This document shows, one piece after another, positions 23,335 through 35,896 of a DNA stretch of 64,000 nt. The stretch comes from Glossina fuscipes. Its lineage: Eukaryota; Arthropoda; Insecta; Diptera; Glossinidae. The DNA is taken from NCBI RefSeq assembly GCF_014805625.2, contig NW_023998414.1, positions 38,326,148 through 38,390,147 on the forward strand. Reading direction: 5' to 3'. The translations under genes and the position numbers were made by a program. Below the pieces are notes generated by a model, which made no database searches, was not told the DNA's origin, and worked only from the letters and a program-made list of their open reading frames with translations. How positions within the stretch are numbered: position 1 is the first letter of the stretch; each line of letters begins with the position of its first letter.

Positions 23335-23525
23335 GTAACGAAAGATTCAGAATCACTTTCTAAATCCATTAAAGTTTGTCTGTCTGTCCACCCAATCGTC
23401 CGTCCGTCCGTCCGTCCGTCTGTCCGTCCGTCTTACTTCTTCTACAGCTCGCAATTTTTAAGATATTTCGATGAAATTTGATACACTGGCGTCTGGTTCT
23501 AAGCGGCCATCCCAAATAAAGGTTT
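23335..23525 (+). mobile_element. Family A fragment with (CCGT)n core
   Basis: GATTCAGAATCACTTTC, then GTCTGTCTGTCC and a (CCGT)n/(CTGT)n run at 23395-23432, then CTACAGCTCGCAATTTTTAAG and GATATTTCGATGAAATTTGA. These blocks are in the same order as in the 16.9-kb copy. Confidence 0.65.
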
Positions 23526-23999
23526 ATTTCGAAAAACTATTATCTGAACAACGATAAGATAATGCAAGGTGGTGATTAGGGTGATGATTATTATAGTGTT
23601 TTTATTTGTTTTATTGAAAATTAATTGAAAATTATAAATTTTGTGCAGCACATCGCCTAACAATAAATTTGCTTTTAGGTTTAATTTTTCGCCTAACCTT
23701 TAAAATTCTTAAATAATCTCTATAAAGTCTTTTTTTAAAGTAACGAATGAAAACATTCTTCAAGTACGTGACGTTTGAAGGGCTCTTTAGATGGCATTTT
23801 ATTTATTCTAAAGCGTTTTCGAGTCTTTCTATTTTCTCACTTTTTATTTTTTCACCCGAAGATGTGAGCATTCCTTTCTTATTATTTTCTTTGTTATGTT
23901 TAAAAATTCGAATAATTTGTTCCTAATGGACACAGAGTATAACGAATAAATAAATATAAAAGACTTGTTAAATTTTCACAATATTTTCGAGATTTTTTT

Positions 24000-24053
<54 letters not shown>

Positions 24054-24529
24054 AACAATGATAGACGAGTTTATGGATGAGTCAAGTGGGCAAATATGTT
24101 TGAAAAAAATAAAATTTAAAAAAATTTGTATTACAAGGGAATGACAGAAAGACATTTTATTCCTAATCTAAGTTATATCGCTAGTTGATGGGAAGTGTCG
24201 AATTTTTCGAACGTAATATTACTTGCATATCGAGAAGGCAACCGGTCTTTTAATGGTGTCGCTGAAGGTATCTGATTGGACGGACAATAAATCATTGATT
24301 GAAATCAATGTTAATCCGAGGGAATAATGTCCAGCAGTAATGCTGAAAGCTTACCCGTGACATACGTGACGTTTTCTATTTCAGTTGCAGCTGCTGTTGC
24401 GTAAGGTCGCTTAGCGATGGTTTCCTTTGCTTGGTTCGAGGAACTGATCATTCCAAAAGGGGGCGCTTTAAATATTTGATCTTAACCTTGAAATAAGTTA
24501 TTTATATGAATTGGATTTTTTTTTTTTTT
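23526..24529. other. Non-coding with (CT)n array
   Basis: An uninterrupted (CT)n run of about 48 bases at 24001-24048. Nothing else recognised. Confidence 0.6.
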
Positions 24530-24612
24530 TTTGCGCTACGAATATTGCATCGTACCCATCCCTTATCGTCCGTTACGATTCAATAGCACTTTTCTTTGAA
24601 TTGTAAACAGGG
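24530..24612 (-). mobile_element. Mariner transposase fragment
   Basis: On the minus strand one frame reads CY-stop-IVTDDKGWVRCNIRS, matching the mariner FLHRIVTGDEKWxxYDNPK region that contains the first catalytic aspartate. The 45.2-kb copy shares the unusual IVTDD form and the same nearby stop, so the two are of one family. Only about 25 codons are recognisable. Confidence 0.5.
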
Positions 24613-25594
24613 AAAGTCATGTTTGCTACGTTTGGATTGTTTTTTTTTTTTTTTTTCAACCATAGCTCCAGAAAACTTCCGCTCTTGCTTGTACAACTTA
24701 AAAGTAGTAAATAATAAGTTGCTATTGACACGCTACAGTTTTCAGTGCGCAATTGCTTATAGTAATAGAGAAATGCATTTTTCCAATAAGGAATAAATTC
24801 TACATGTCATGATTGATCTCAAGTTTGCGCCAGTCCAGCGGAACAGCAAAATTATTAAATTGTCTCAGCATTTCATTTCGCTTTTCAACTTTGTTTTCAA
24901 TAGTCACTCCAACAGCAACTGATTGATGAAAGAAACTCTTAGTATGAGTTTTATTTTGGTAACAAATAATTAATGTTATGTATACGTCATGTTAAACAAT
25001 TAAAATTAAGCTTGCGACTTTTAACTTGTTTAATTTACCGTTAACGGTGACCAATTTCGCTTACATTTAATATACGGTTTACCTTAGATTTGTCAAAGAT
25101 GTGTAACACACAGGAATATGTATTGGAGGCCTTATAGCTTATAAATTGTAGGTATCGTTTTAATTGATCTAATTAGCGGAACCTATACCTATGCGATTTT
25201 CGGCCAAGTGATATCACTGCTATGACTCAACATTCAAACTTAGAAAGATAAATTTAGCGTAAGTTTAGTTTTTTCGCTATCAAGCAGATGAAGTTCCCAG
25301 ATCATGTATTAATCAATGCATTAATCAAATCATAAATATTTCAAAGTTTCGAAATATTCAGATTTTTTTTTTTTTTAATTATTCTCTCGAAACTTGAAAT
25401 GTTTCTACCTAAAGCTTTTAGTTGAGTTTCAACAGTTGTTTCTTTGAAGAGGATCAAGTTTTCGCCCTTCCGTGTCAAGAAAATAACCGGAATAATCCGG
25501 AATAATGTCAAAATACTTTCAAATTGTCTCAATCATCTAAAACCTGATACGGAAATGTGATCTAAATTATTCTTCTGGAAAAATATTTTTTTAC
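24613..25594. other. Non-coding, nothing recognised
   Basis: A+T-rich with two T-runs (24640-24657, 25363-25376). No exon or element recognised. Confidence 0.5.
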
Positions 25595-25812
25595 TCATCG
25601 ATACCTACTTTGTCACCTTCGAAGTAATCCTCCTTAGATGTAATATGCCACTTGTGCTACCACCTTTTCCAAGTCTCGAAATACTTCTGCTATGCGTTGG
25701 CCTTGAGCTCTTCCAGCGATCGCTTTAATTGTGGCAAAGCATTGTCCTCTTATGTGCCTCTTCAATCTTGGAAATCTTGAAAGTCCGGTGAATACGGTGG
25801 CCTAAGTTTACG
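25595..25812 (-). mobile_element. Mariner transposase, C-terminal remnant
   Basis: One minus-strand frame, broken by four stops, reads PPYSPDF...LKRSLEELKA...YFETWKRW...HKWH...DYFEGDKVGIDE-stop. That is the C-terminal third of a mariner transposase ending in the characteristic YFEGDK. The third catalytic aspartate (YSPD) is kept. Homology stops abruptly just upstream of PPYSPD, so the first two thirds are gone. Confidence 0.8.
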
Positions 25813-26529
25813 GTGTATTTGATATACGATACGTAAGATCCGGTGCAGTTTACGTTGGCCGCAGTTACAGTGAGTGCTTAGTGGGTGAGAGTGTAACACT
25901 TATTGGTTAAGCATACAATCACTAGCGTGCGGCTCTACATCCCTCCCTGCTTCTCTTTCCTCACTTCCTTTTGACCGTCATCATGTTACACATGTAGAGG
26001 ACATCCCGTGAATGATTGTCATATTGAAAAATGAATCAATTCTCGCTCTCTACCTTACAAACATATATGACGCATACAAGTTAGTGAGTGATATTAACAA
26101 AATTAAAGGGAATCGAATATAACCTGAGCTATGTTTGAAGAAGATGATCTTTATCTTAACAAAAATTTTTATATTAAGTTTCATATCAATCGCTATAGTG
26201 CACGCATGTAGACTATAGTCCATTGACTGTTCCTTGGGCGGTTGGTGTGTGTTACACACTCATATTCAAGCTTTACATGGAACGATAAACTAAGCATAAA
26301 GATCGAGTTGAGGTTTTCAGCGTTTTAAGTTTCACCTTTGCAAGCATTCCAAGAAGAAGTGCAGATGAAACGGCCAATAGATGCATACACGTAAATACTG
26401 CACATAATTGCAGTATACAAAAATAGGTGTAGAAGGTCCAAATTACTATTATTGGTCCATTTGCATCACTATATATTAAAATTTCGACTTTTCTGGTCTC
26501 CAAATAATCGATTTTCTTCAAAATCCTTA
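25813..26529. other. Non-coding, nothing recognised
   Basis: No exon or element recognised. Confidence 0.5.
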
Positions 26530-26885
26530 TTAGATTAGGACTCTAAAAATAGGCCGTGATGGTCCAAATTTGGTACAGTTAATTTTGCATATGTTAAATA
26601 ACTATTATGATATAATTTTCATTATGAAGCATCGATAGTTATACCTTTCAGTTTTCGTTATATGAGATGGGGTTCAAAAGTTTCCCCCAGCCAGTCCAAA
26701 GTTTTCATATGAGTTTAGAATAGTTACATGGACGGACATCAAACAGAAAGACGGACAGACAGGCTTAGATCAATGCAGATTATGGTTCTGAATCGATTGG
26801 TAAGTCGGTCTACTTTAAGCTCTTCTCCGTGCTACATACGTCTGCGCATGTATCCTGTGCCACAAGTGATGTAATGTATAAAAAT
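26530..26885 (-). mobile_element. Family A dispersed repeat, 5' part
   Basis: On the minus strand it begins TTTTATACATTACATCACTT with a GTGGCACAGGATA block, followed by GATTCAGAACC, CTAAGCCTGTCTGTCCGTCT and CATATAACGAAAACTGAAAG. These are the same blocks, in the same order, as at 16880-17280. Confidence 0.7.
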
Positions 26886-27370
26886 GAACAGATATCAGGC
26901 AAGGATACGAAAAGAATTGATCAGCAAAATAAAGGTTGAATCAATTATAAGTCCTTCGGTAGCACAAAGGAATTCGGTCAAAAAAAATTCTGTCTTAAAG
27001 ATAAGACAAAATTTTCTAAAAAAATCGCTTATTTCCCAATATATTACTACCTTCCGCCAATTAAAAATATCATCGACGGCTTTTTGAAACACCTGTTATC
27101 ACGTATTCGGTTTGCTGTTATTACTAAATATATGATTGCTAAGCAACTAATAAAAAAATGATTTGGCTATAATTTTACATTTTCTGAAAGCATATACTTG
27201 CAGGAAGAAAAGACACAAGTTTTTAATTAAATTGAGCCGAAGCCTGTTATTCTTAAAAATTGCAATTAGGATAGGATAGAACTTCAGAGAAGGATAAAAC
27301 TCAAATCAAAGCAATCTAAGTAAAGCGAAAGCGATATCAACGAAAGTGTGTAAATAAAACAAGTAAAAAT
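26886..27370. other. Non-coding, nothing recognised
   Basis: No exon or element recognised. Confidence 0.5.
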
Positions 27371-28190
27371 GCTATAGTCGGGCAAGGCCGACTATTAGAT
27401 ATCCTAGATCAATTCGCTTAAGAAATAATATATCAAAAATTAGATATCATTTTTATGCATAATTTTGACAGAAGCCCTCACATTGGTCTCAATTTAGCAA
27501 ATTTAATTTGATTTCTCAAAGATTTGATTATTTGGTTGCCATAGAAGGATTTGTTTTCGCTGGAGCCTCTATACGTGGTGCGTGTGATTCACATTCCTAA
27601 TGGTTGATTTAGGAAGGAAAAGTTCTCTTTGTAAAATGTTAAAAATTAAAATTTTTCAGCATATTATGCCTTATTTTTCATTAAAACACTTGGAGCATGG
27701 GTTGTGGTTCAAAAAATATACCTACGTAATCGAAATTCGGTAAGATTAGGTTTTATGTCAAATTTATGTTCGAAACGAGTTTTCATTAAGAAGCAATGAA
27801 AATTAAGTCATTTCACAATATAATGATTCAGTTTCCATAGAAATGGTTATATGATAAGGGGTTCGAAAAAATGGCCTCATCAGATCCAAAGTTTTCACAT
27901 CATTTTCGAATGCCGAAATATTATTACCAAATGCTGCAAGATATTTTGCAATAAAACGACTTATCAAAATAAGGCGTTATAGTGAGGAGTGGGAAAAGAT
28001 GTGATCCAATGAAAACCGTTTTCAATAGCATACGTTTTTAGATCAAAACGTGCCGGTCTATCAAATTTCATCAAAATATTTCAAAAATTGCACGCTATAA
28101 GATGAATACAAGAAAACAAGACGGATAGACAGACAGACAAGCTTAGGTGTAATAAAAGCTAGTCCTTACCTATACCTTTAGAGTATAAAA
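27371..28190 (-). mobile_element. Family A dispersed repeat, near full length
   Basis: On the minus strand it runs from TTTTATACTCTAAAGGTATA (near 28190) through AAGCTTGTCTGTCTGTCTAT, a TTTTGATCTAAAAACGTATG block that replaces the usual CCAAGGACAAACG, and ends GGCCTTGCCCGACTATAGCA at 27370. This is the best-preserved 3' end of the family in the window. Confidence 0.7.
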
Positions 28191-28469
28191 TCATTTCGTG
28201 AATAAAAATTCTTCCATTTAATACTAATTTCAAATGTAAATCATATTTTCGGTCATGAAAGAAGAATCAAAAAATATGTCCGGTTTTCGGTAGTCACGAA
28301 ATAGGTTTGTTGTAAAAACAATAACAAATATATTAGATGTGCAAATAAATTCGTTCAATTGGTTGCCTCATAAAACGCCCATCACGCCCATGATGATAAA
28401 ATTTTAGATACGATCAGCTTAGATATTGATGTCATTCATGGCATTGCACTTTTTTTGTGTCTTTAACTG

Positions 28470-28840
28470 AATTCATTTAGAAAGCTACGATAATGATTAA
28501 GTTGGCTTGCAATGAAAACGCGACAAGTTAGGAGGAAACAGTTAGAAAGTGGTTTGCGAGATTTCGGGCAAAAAATTGTAGTCGTGAAAACGATGACATT
28601 CGCATATGTTTATCGTTCGCCCGCAAAAACAATCCGGGAAACAATTTTCAACTTAGATTAAGAAATTTTAGCGCATACCGCACACTCTCGTAGATCACGA
28701 GCTTTCCGATTACCACTTATTCGGATCAATGCAGTCACACTTACTAGGTCAGCGGTTCACAGAGGAGTTTTGAAGAATGTGCGAATATGTGTCGTTATAA
28801 AGCTTTATAAGAATAATATTTTAAATAAAGTTGAATTTTA
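28470..28840 (+). mobile_element. Internally deleted mariner remnant
   Basis: Frame 1 near 28533-28590 reads EETVRKWFARFRAKNCSREN, the helix-turn-helix region of a mariner transposase. A second frame near 28705-28770 reads SDYHLFGSMQSHLLGQRF, its C-terminal region. The roughly 200 residues normally between them are missing. Confidence 0.75.
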
Positions 28841-29870
28841 ATTTAAAAAAATCTAAGCAATTTCAGTTACACACCTACCATATATATAATGTACATACAT
28901 GAATACGTAAATACATGCATACATACATGAATGCATGCATGTATTTATGCATGCACGCAAAGACAACATATATGTACTTATATAAATTTATTTATATAGA
29001 TTTTAAGTTAAAATGTATTTTCCGGTTCCGTATTAACGATACGAATCGAAATCTTGAGATAGTAAGAAATTCATTTGTCTAAATGATCATATATATTTAT
29101 GGGTCCATTAAGATTGTAAATTTTCTTACTTCTGCTTCGTAATAAGATTTATATGAAATTTAATTTAATTCTTGTAACGCTTTTGCAATAAATGTTTTTC
29201 GTTTTAAGCAAGGAACCTAATACAAAAAATAATATCCTCTCGTATCGTAATGAGTTTCCTCTTTTTAAAATATTTGAAGTGAATTGTATTTAGTGCGTGT
29301 ATGTGTGTACGTTCAAACTTTCTAAACGATATTTATTGTTATTGTTTTATTACATCGAATTTACATAAGCTGATGCAATTTTCTTGTAACATTTTCCATT
29401 TTTCATTGTATTTTCAGGTCTCGACGTTAAGTATATAGTGAACGTACAAAAAAAAAAAAAAAAAAAAAAAAACAACTCAAAAGAAATGCAATAAAATGTA
29501 ATAGAAAAAATTTTAATTTAAATATATATTGTAAGCGAAAAGTTTTTCATTTCCGGTTTGATGGAGAAATTCATGAACATGCATTTTAGCGAAGAATGAG
29601 TCAAACAAGATATAAAAGCAAAAAAAATAAAAAATAAATAAATTTCAAAATACAATTATAAACAAATACTCACAGTTAATAAATACATTGCAATTGTGTT
29701 TAATAAATGTGAGGAGTGAAAAAAATACGGAAAAAAATTTAAGGTGAGTAAAATGAATTTAACTTAAGGTCTTTTGAGTGAGAGAAATGAAATAATATTG
29801 AAAGCACTCATGTGATAGAAATGCGATATTTTTTTATGATAGGATAAGCAAGAGTTGGAAGAGAGACAGT

Positions 29871-29914
<44 letters not shown>

Positions 29915-30060
29915 TAAAAATAATAGGGTTATAATTGTAAATATAAGTAAGATAATTTCTTATGATTGTTATTAAAAGTTTTTTTTTTTTTTCTTTTCAT
30001 AAAAAAAAATTCAAGGAATTATTATTAAAAATTTGGTTGAAAGCAAAAGGAAAGAGCGAT

Positions 30061-30116
<56 letters not shown>

Positions 30117-30565
30117 GGAGAGAGGAAAAGTGAGAGAGAGACAGAGAGTTAGAGTGGGAGAAAAGAGAAGTAAGGGGACAACATATGCTAAAGAAAAAGA
30201 AGAAAAAAGAGTGCCTTAGTGTTTACTAATTCGTCTTTAAAAGCTTAATTGCATAACATGACGCGAAGAGAGATGTACTATTTTCTCATTTTTGTAATTT
30301 AACAGTCTGCATAATTTACTTCTGAGCGAGAAACATGTGCGAAAAAAAAAAAACAAAAAACAAACAAAAAAAAAAAAGAACAACAAAAAAAAAGAAAGAA
30401 AACAGTTAAATATATATATGATATGTTTTTGTAGTGAATAAGAAACGTGAGAAAAGAATGAAAGGAAATAGTTTACAGGTACGAAGAAACCACAACGGGC
30501 GACCAGTTCACTACTATTTATTGTCTAACAATGCATAGTTTCACTTAAGTCAGGAAATTAACAAA

Positions 30566-30597
<32 letters not shown>

Positions 30598-32680
30598 CGA
30601 ACAATACGAAAAATTAATCTTAAGATAAAATGAAAAGAAAAATTAATTTTAATTTTGAGAGATAGCAAAAAAAAAAATAAAAAACAAAACATTAATAAAT
30701 TAAAAAAAAAAAAAAATATTACTCCAAAAGTGTTTTACCCTAATTAAAAAAGAATTTATGTAATTTTAATAAAAAATAAAAACGACGAGTTAAAAAAAGT
30801 CAATATCGATGTTTTGCTGAAAACATGAAATTACACTAACACAAGGATAGCTTTCTGGGCTTCATCATCGCGCAACATCTTTTATAATACAGGTAAGTCA
30901 ATATTTTTTGTACGTCTCTTAGACTTTTTTTTTTGTTTTTTGTTGTAATTACGAACATAACACAATTACTTATGATTCATTATTTATTTAATTTTGCAAA
31001 CAAAAGTCCGAACAGCACAGAAATTAAATGTCCCGAGTTGTGCTGTTATGGATTTTGGATTATAATGTTTTTTTTATTTTTTTTTTATTTTTTTATTTAT
31101 GCATATCTGTAGGATATATTTGCATTAAAGGCTTTGATTTCATCTCCAAGTTAGTTGGTGCTTAGTCGTGTTTGCTTTTAAGAAAACCATGTTTCCGATG
31201 AATTTTTTTTTTTGTTTTTTTTTTTTTTTAAATATGAAATCAAATCAAAGCTACTTTTAGTTTATGTAAATCACTGGAATATAGTGTTTCATGGGTGTCG
31301 ATTAAGTAAATGACAATTCCGTTGTCTCTTTGTATAGGTGAGCTTGTTTTGTTTGTTGTATTATCTCTGCTTTGAAATGCGCAAAATTATTGTTTTCGTG
31401 GTTATGGTTATTGTATAATTCTTTTCTTATCTCATCAGCGTTTGCCTTAAAGGTGTTGGGGTTTTTTTTTTTTTTTCATCTCTCGTCTCTATTTTTCCTA
31501 AGTACGCTTCTCAAACATACAAATTCAAAGTAGCATTGCCAGATTTGAGTTTCTCTTACACTTAGCTGCCGTGATAGTGTAACATGTGCGTTTTTATTCT
31601 CACCACAAAGATTTATCTAACGATTGCAATACATCGAAATATATATACATATATACGTCTATATTGTTTAGTTGCATCTGTCTATCTGTATGTTTACTAT
31701 GACCTAAAATCTTGATCGTGAAAAGAAGAAAACATTATACCATAATTATTTTTTTTTTTTTAGTTATCTCAACAGTTCGTCATTGGTAATATTCGGCTTT
31801 CCACAAAATAATAGATTCACAAAATGTGGGGCGCTTAGTTACATTCAAAGCTACATTCTGAATGTTTTCTAGTGATCAGCCAAAATTACAAAAAAAAAAA
31901 AAAAATGATTAAAGCACTATATATAAATATGATCGCTGGCCGAATTTGTGCTATCAAATCGCGCAAAATACTTTTTGGTATACGATACAGGACCGATATG
32001 TCGACGAACTTTTCTTCGGTATTTACAAAATCCCGGTTTCATATATGATTTTTTATCACGTATAGTCCCTGCGGTGATGTTATTTATCGACGAGAATTTA
32101 AAAAATTTTAATAGAAATTCACAAAGAATAATTTTTGATGCTATAAGGAAATAGATATTAGGATTTACCTATGTCCGTCTGCGTGAATTTAGTTATTAGA
32201 AGTTTTATTTTCGCCAAAAATTGAAATTTGGAACATAGTTCAATCCAAATGTAGCAGGATATAGATCCAAAATTGCCTAATCTACAACAGATATCTATCT
32301 AAAACTCTTACAAATATATATAGGGACCATCGGGAAATTAAATGCAAAGATTAGTTCCCTTTGGATAGTGTGTTTTGTAATTTGTTTAATATATATACCA
32401 TTGAAATATTTAAGAATATTTGAATCACAAGCAGTGCAAGTGACAGGACTTGAGATAGATAAGAATCTCTTTGTGAATCGATCTGAGCTTGTTTGTCTCT
32501 CGCCTCTCCGAACTTGTTTTATTGTGTGCAATCTTGAAATGTTCACTTTGCCAATCACTTGCCGTGATCCACTATAGTTTGTTTTCAAATGTTTTTTATT
32601 TTTTTTATTTTTTTGCGAAAACTTTAAAAAATTCTATAAAGACTGCAATAAAGTTTATAGTTTCTAGATTAAAATCTAAT

Positions 32681-32723
<43 letters not shown>

Positions 32724-34026
32724 ATACATGATACCTATATTTTTCATTCGAAAATAATTAAATTAAACTTTCTTTGCTAAAGTTTCTATTGTTTTAATTT
32801 ACTAATAGAAATATATTAAGAGGTTTTTGCATTTGTTATACTCTTTAAACTAAAAAAAGCTGGTAAACCTCTTAGAGTCAATGACTTTTCACCTCATTAA
32901 ACACCTGAAATACACTCAAAACAATTCTTCGCTTTTATTAAAGCATAATTTCTTATATAAGTTATATTAAAATAAAAAAAAAATTTTATTATCTACATAC
33001 ATAGGCCAAGACTTAAGTATATATACAATCAGTAAATTTTCTACTTTTTTTCGTTTTTATTATGAAAAAACGTAAAATTGGTTCCTATTATTGGCGAAAG
33101 CAATTGCTAGCTTAACGCATCATGTAATATTGTAAGTATGTAGGGCACATGAAATAAATTCAGAATAGTTAGGCTTTCGAATTTTTATCATATTCAGATA
33201 TAACATGAATGGATATATTTCAAAGTTCGTTAGAATCATTCTCTTAAGAAGTTTTTCTTTGTCTATTTATTTTTTTTGAGTGTCGATAATAATGATATGA
33301 GTAGAAAAACTATCTATTTCTAGCAACCATGCAAGTAAGGCATAAGGCAAACTTTACAACTACAGGTACAATATTAAGAGTAAATTAATGGAAAATAAGG
33401 GGATGCAATTATTACAGTTGTTTTTGTTGCCGTTACACAATGCAATAAACAATAAGGCAGAAAGCAGAAAATTTATGATTTCTCTTTAAAACACTTACTC
33501 AGTTCAAGATTATAAAGCATAACATTTACATGCGCTTGTCGATGGCTGGCAAAGTGTATGTTAAATGCTCTCATCTCTCGAAGTAAACTCTTGCAAAAAA
33601 AAAAAAAAACAAAAAGAAAAAAAAAAAGAGGAAAAATGCTCTCATGATTTTACAGCTGATATATTTCAGTTTATATAGATGAGAGAGCATTATGTAAGAG
33701 AAGCGGTCTTATACGATGGCTTGGGGTGTTTCTCTTTTTGTTTTTCACTTTACATTAATATTAACTTTGTATTTAAAAAGGATTTTTTTCTTTTTCAAAT
33801 AATTGAGATGATATTTATTAATTCATCATTGGTTGGTTAGAAGATAACCGACCCACACACACTGTTTCCAACTAACATGAATCCTCTGATTTTACGATTA
33901 AACTAAATTGTTTCTAATTTTATTTTATATATATAATGTGAGTATGACTGCTCTCTTATACGTAAGGAAAATATAGAATTTTGGTACACGAGTCTTTACT
34001 TTCCATAGATCATAAATCTAAGGAAA

Positions 34027-34060
<34 letters not shown>

Positions 34061-34149
34061 GCTTTAAAGCGGAAGTCTTAGTTGGCGAAAGCGTGATACT
34101 GGGAAAATGTCAGAAAAGTGTTTTTACAATATTTACGTGATTTTCTTCG
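28841..34149. other. Low-complexity non-coding region
   Basis: (GA)n arrays at 29873-29911 and 30069-30109, many A-runs (29450-29472, 30337-30390, 30563-30588), T-runs near 31070, 31200, 34027-34059 and TA near 32693-32716. The purine-rich part 29400-30890 could be an untranslated exon: it is preceded by TTTTCAG at 29412-29418 and followed by CAG|GTAAGT at 30892. No protein-coding exon is recognised. Confidence 0.5.
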
Positions 34150-34365
34150 TGTATGGTAATTAACTTCTGTCAAAGGCGTCGATTAAGAATCGATTCCTGA
34201 GTCGATCTGAGTTAGTCTCTCTCTGGTCCAAGGGCAACCGCTATTAAGAATGATTCGAATCAAACCACTTTCTATATAACACCTTGTAGTCATTATATGA
34301 ATGACTATATTAAGCAAATGTAAGCGTAGGCTATTTAATGACGGGCTATGTTGTTTCTATTAACG
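34150..34365 (+). mobile_element. Family A fragment, 3' part
   Basis: GGTCCAAGGGCAACCGCTAT, ATTCGAATCAAACCACTTTC, then ATATAACACC and the end GCTATTTAATGACGGGCTAT match the 6.5-kb copies. Confidence 0.6.
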
Positions 34366-34904
34366 TTTCTGTTTTTGCCGAGTTGCTAAAACAAAAAAAG
34401 AAATCGGCGAAGCAATGTACGGATAAGCTTAAATCTGCTCAGCATTTCAAGATGATCTAAAATATATTTGTCTTATGTGGTCTTTGATGAAAGTGGAATG
34501 CTAAATTAATACCCTACTATTGGTATCTGATGATGTGCCTAAGAATTTAAAATCCCCAAATCCCCAGTTTGTAAGCAACATGTATATATTTTTGGGTAAA
34601 AATTATTTGGGCTGAACGATCTTGAAGGATATTCGTAAGAGTACTATGCTGTTGCAGCGGTCAAAGCGACGATAATCCATCAAGGTGGTCTCTAATTTTG
34701 AAGGTTGTGCACTTGCTGAAAAACCGAACTTTGTCTCTTTTCGAAATTATATCATGTGATTGCATAAGTTGGCGATGGATATATATCTCTAAAATTTAAC
34801 TAAAGCTTTGTTTAATTTTAACCAGTTAACTGAGAAATTTATTATACCGGAATTTATTACAAGAAGTATGTTAGAAGAAAACTCTTGAGACCACACAAGA
34901 TATG
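34366..34904. other. Non-coding, nothing clear
   Basis: No exon recognised. It may be a decayed upstream part of the following repeat. Confidence 0.4.
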
Positions 34905-35335
34905 GATAATCAGTATCAAAATTTGATCCGATTTAAGCAAATCAATTTGTCCGCCTGTCTAGTGCATGCTGCAGAGATTCTCCTGGTCGCAAAAATGAAA
35001 CTATCTCAACTTCAAGCTTCGCAGAATTATTGGAAATTCTTGCATACAAGTTGGTAGTGATAATGGGTCAAATCGATCGAAAGACACGGCCGCTATCTTT
35101 TTCAAAAGGAACAAAAAATTGTTTCCTTGCTCATTACGCCCAAGATATTCATTTATTTATATTATAATTCAGATAAGCGTGAAGAATAGTGGGCAGCATT
35201 CAACAACTGCTTTCTTCTTTGAGTATCAAAGAGTATAAAAGAACTTGGAGAGTGGAATGTAAAAAGCATAGTAAAGGGTATTGCGAGATTCGGCTACCGC
35301 CGAATACAATTTTCTTGCTTGTTGCTGTTATTTGC
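34905..35335 (+). mobile_element. Family C dispersed repeat
   Basis: TTGTCCGCCTGTCT, ATTATTGGAAATTCTTGCAT, GTGATAATGGGTCAAATCGA, GAAAGACACGGCCG and TTGTTTCCTTGCTCATTACG parallel the 9060 copy. It ends GTAAAGGGTATTGCGAGATT then a GCCGAATACAATTTTCTTGC block. Confidence 0.65.
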
Positions 35336-35896
35336 ATTGTTCTGCTTAATTGAGGGATCGGTTCTTGAACGTGTAGGCCATACAGAAGCAAAGAAAATTT
35401 TCTTAATGCATTTCACTGATTTAGGTAAATTATTGATTGAGATTGCTATTTACTTCTAAGATCATTATATCTATTTAATTAAATATCATATACATTTTGT
35501 TTTTTCACTTTTTTTTTATTGTCGATATGTTCAAATTGCTGTAGTATTTATTGGTTTAATCTTACGATAAAATTGTACATTTATACACGGGTAACGTCGT
35601 GGATGTAGAGTTGAATTTTCTTGTGTGCAATAAATAAGTGAATAAATATGTAAATAAAAATGAGAAAAAATACTATTTGTCTTTGGGAAAAGACAATCAG
35701 TAGCCGCATTTTCCATTGTGCATTGATTTTGAAATCACGATTCCACTGTCAGGGAAAAGTTTGGCTACATTGCGAAACATAAGAAGATAAAAACAAGTAA
35801 AAGAATCATATTCGAATTCATGATCGAATCTTTTATACCCATCATCTTCATTTAAAAGAAGACAAAAAAGTAAAAGAATTAAATTTTCATGCTCCA

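Noticed and set aside
23390..23435. (CCGT)n tract as a CRISPR-like array
   Set aside because: Simple 4-base microsatellite with no spacers, in a eukaryotic genome.
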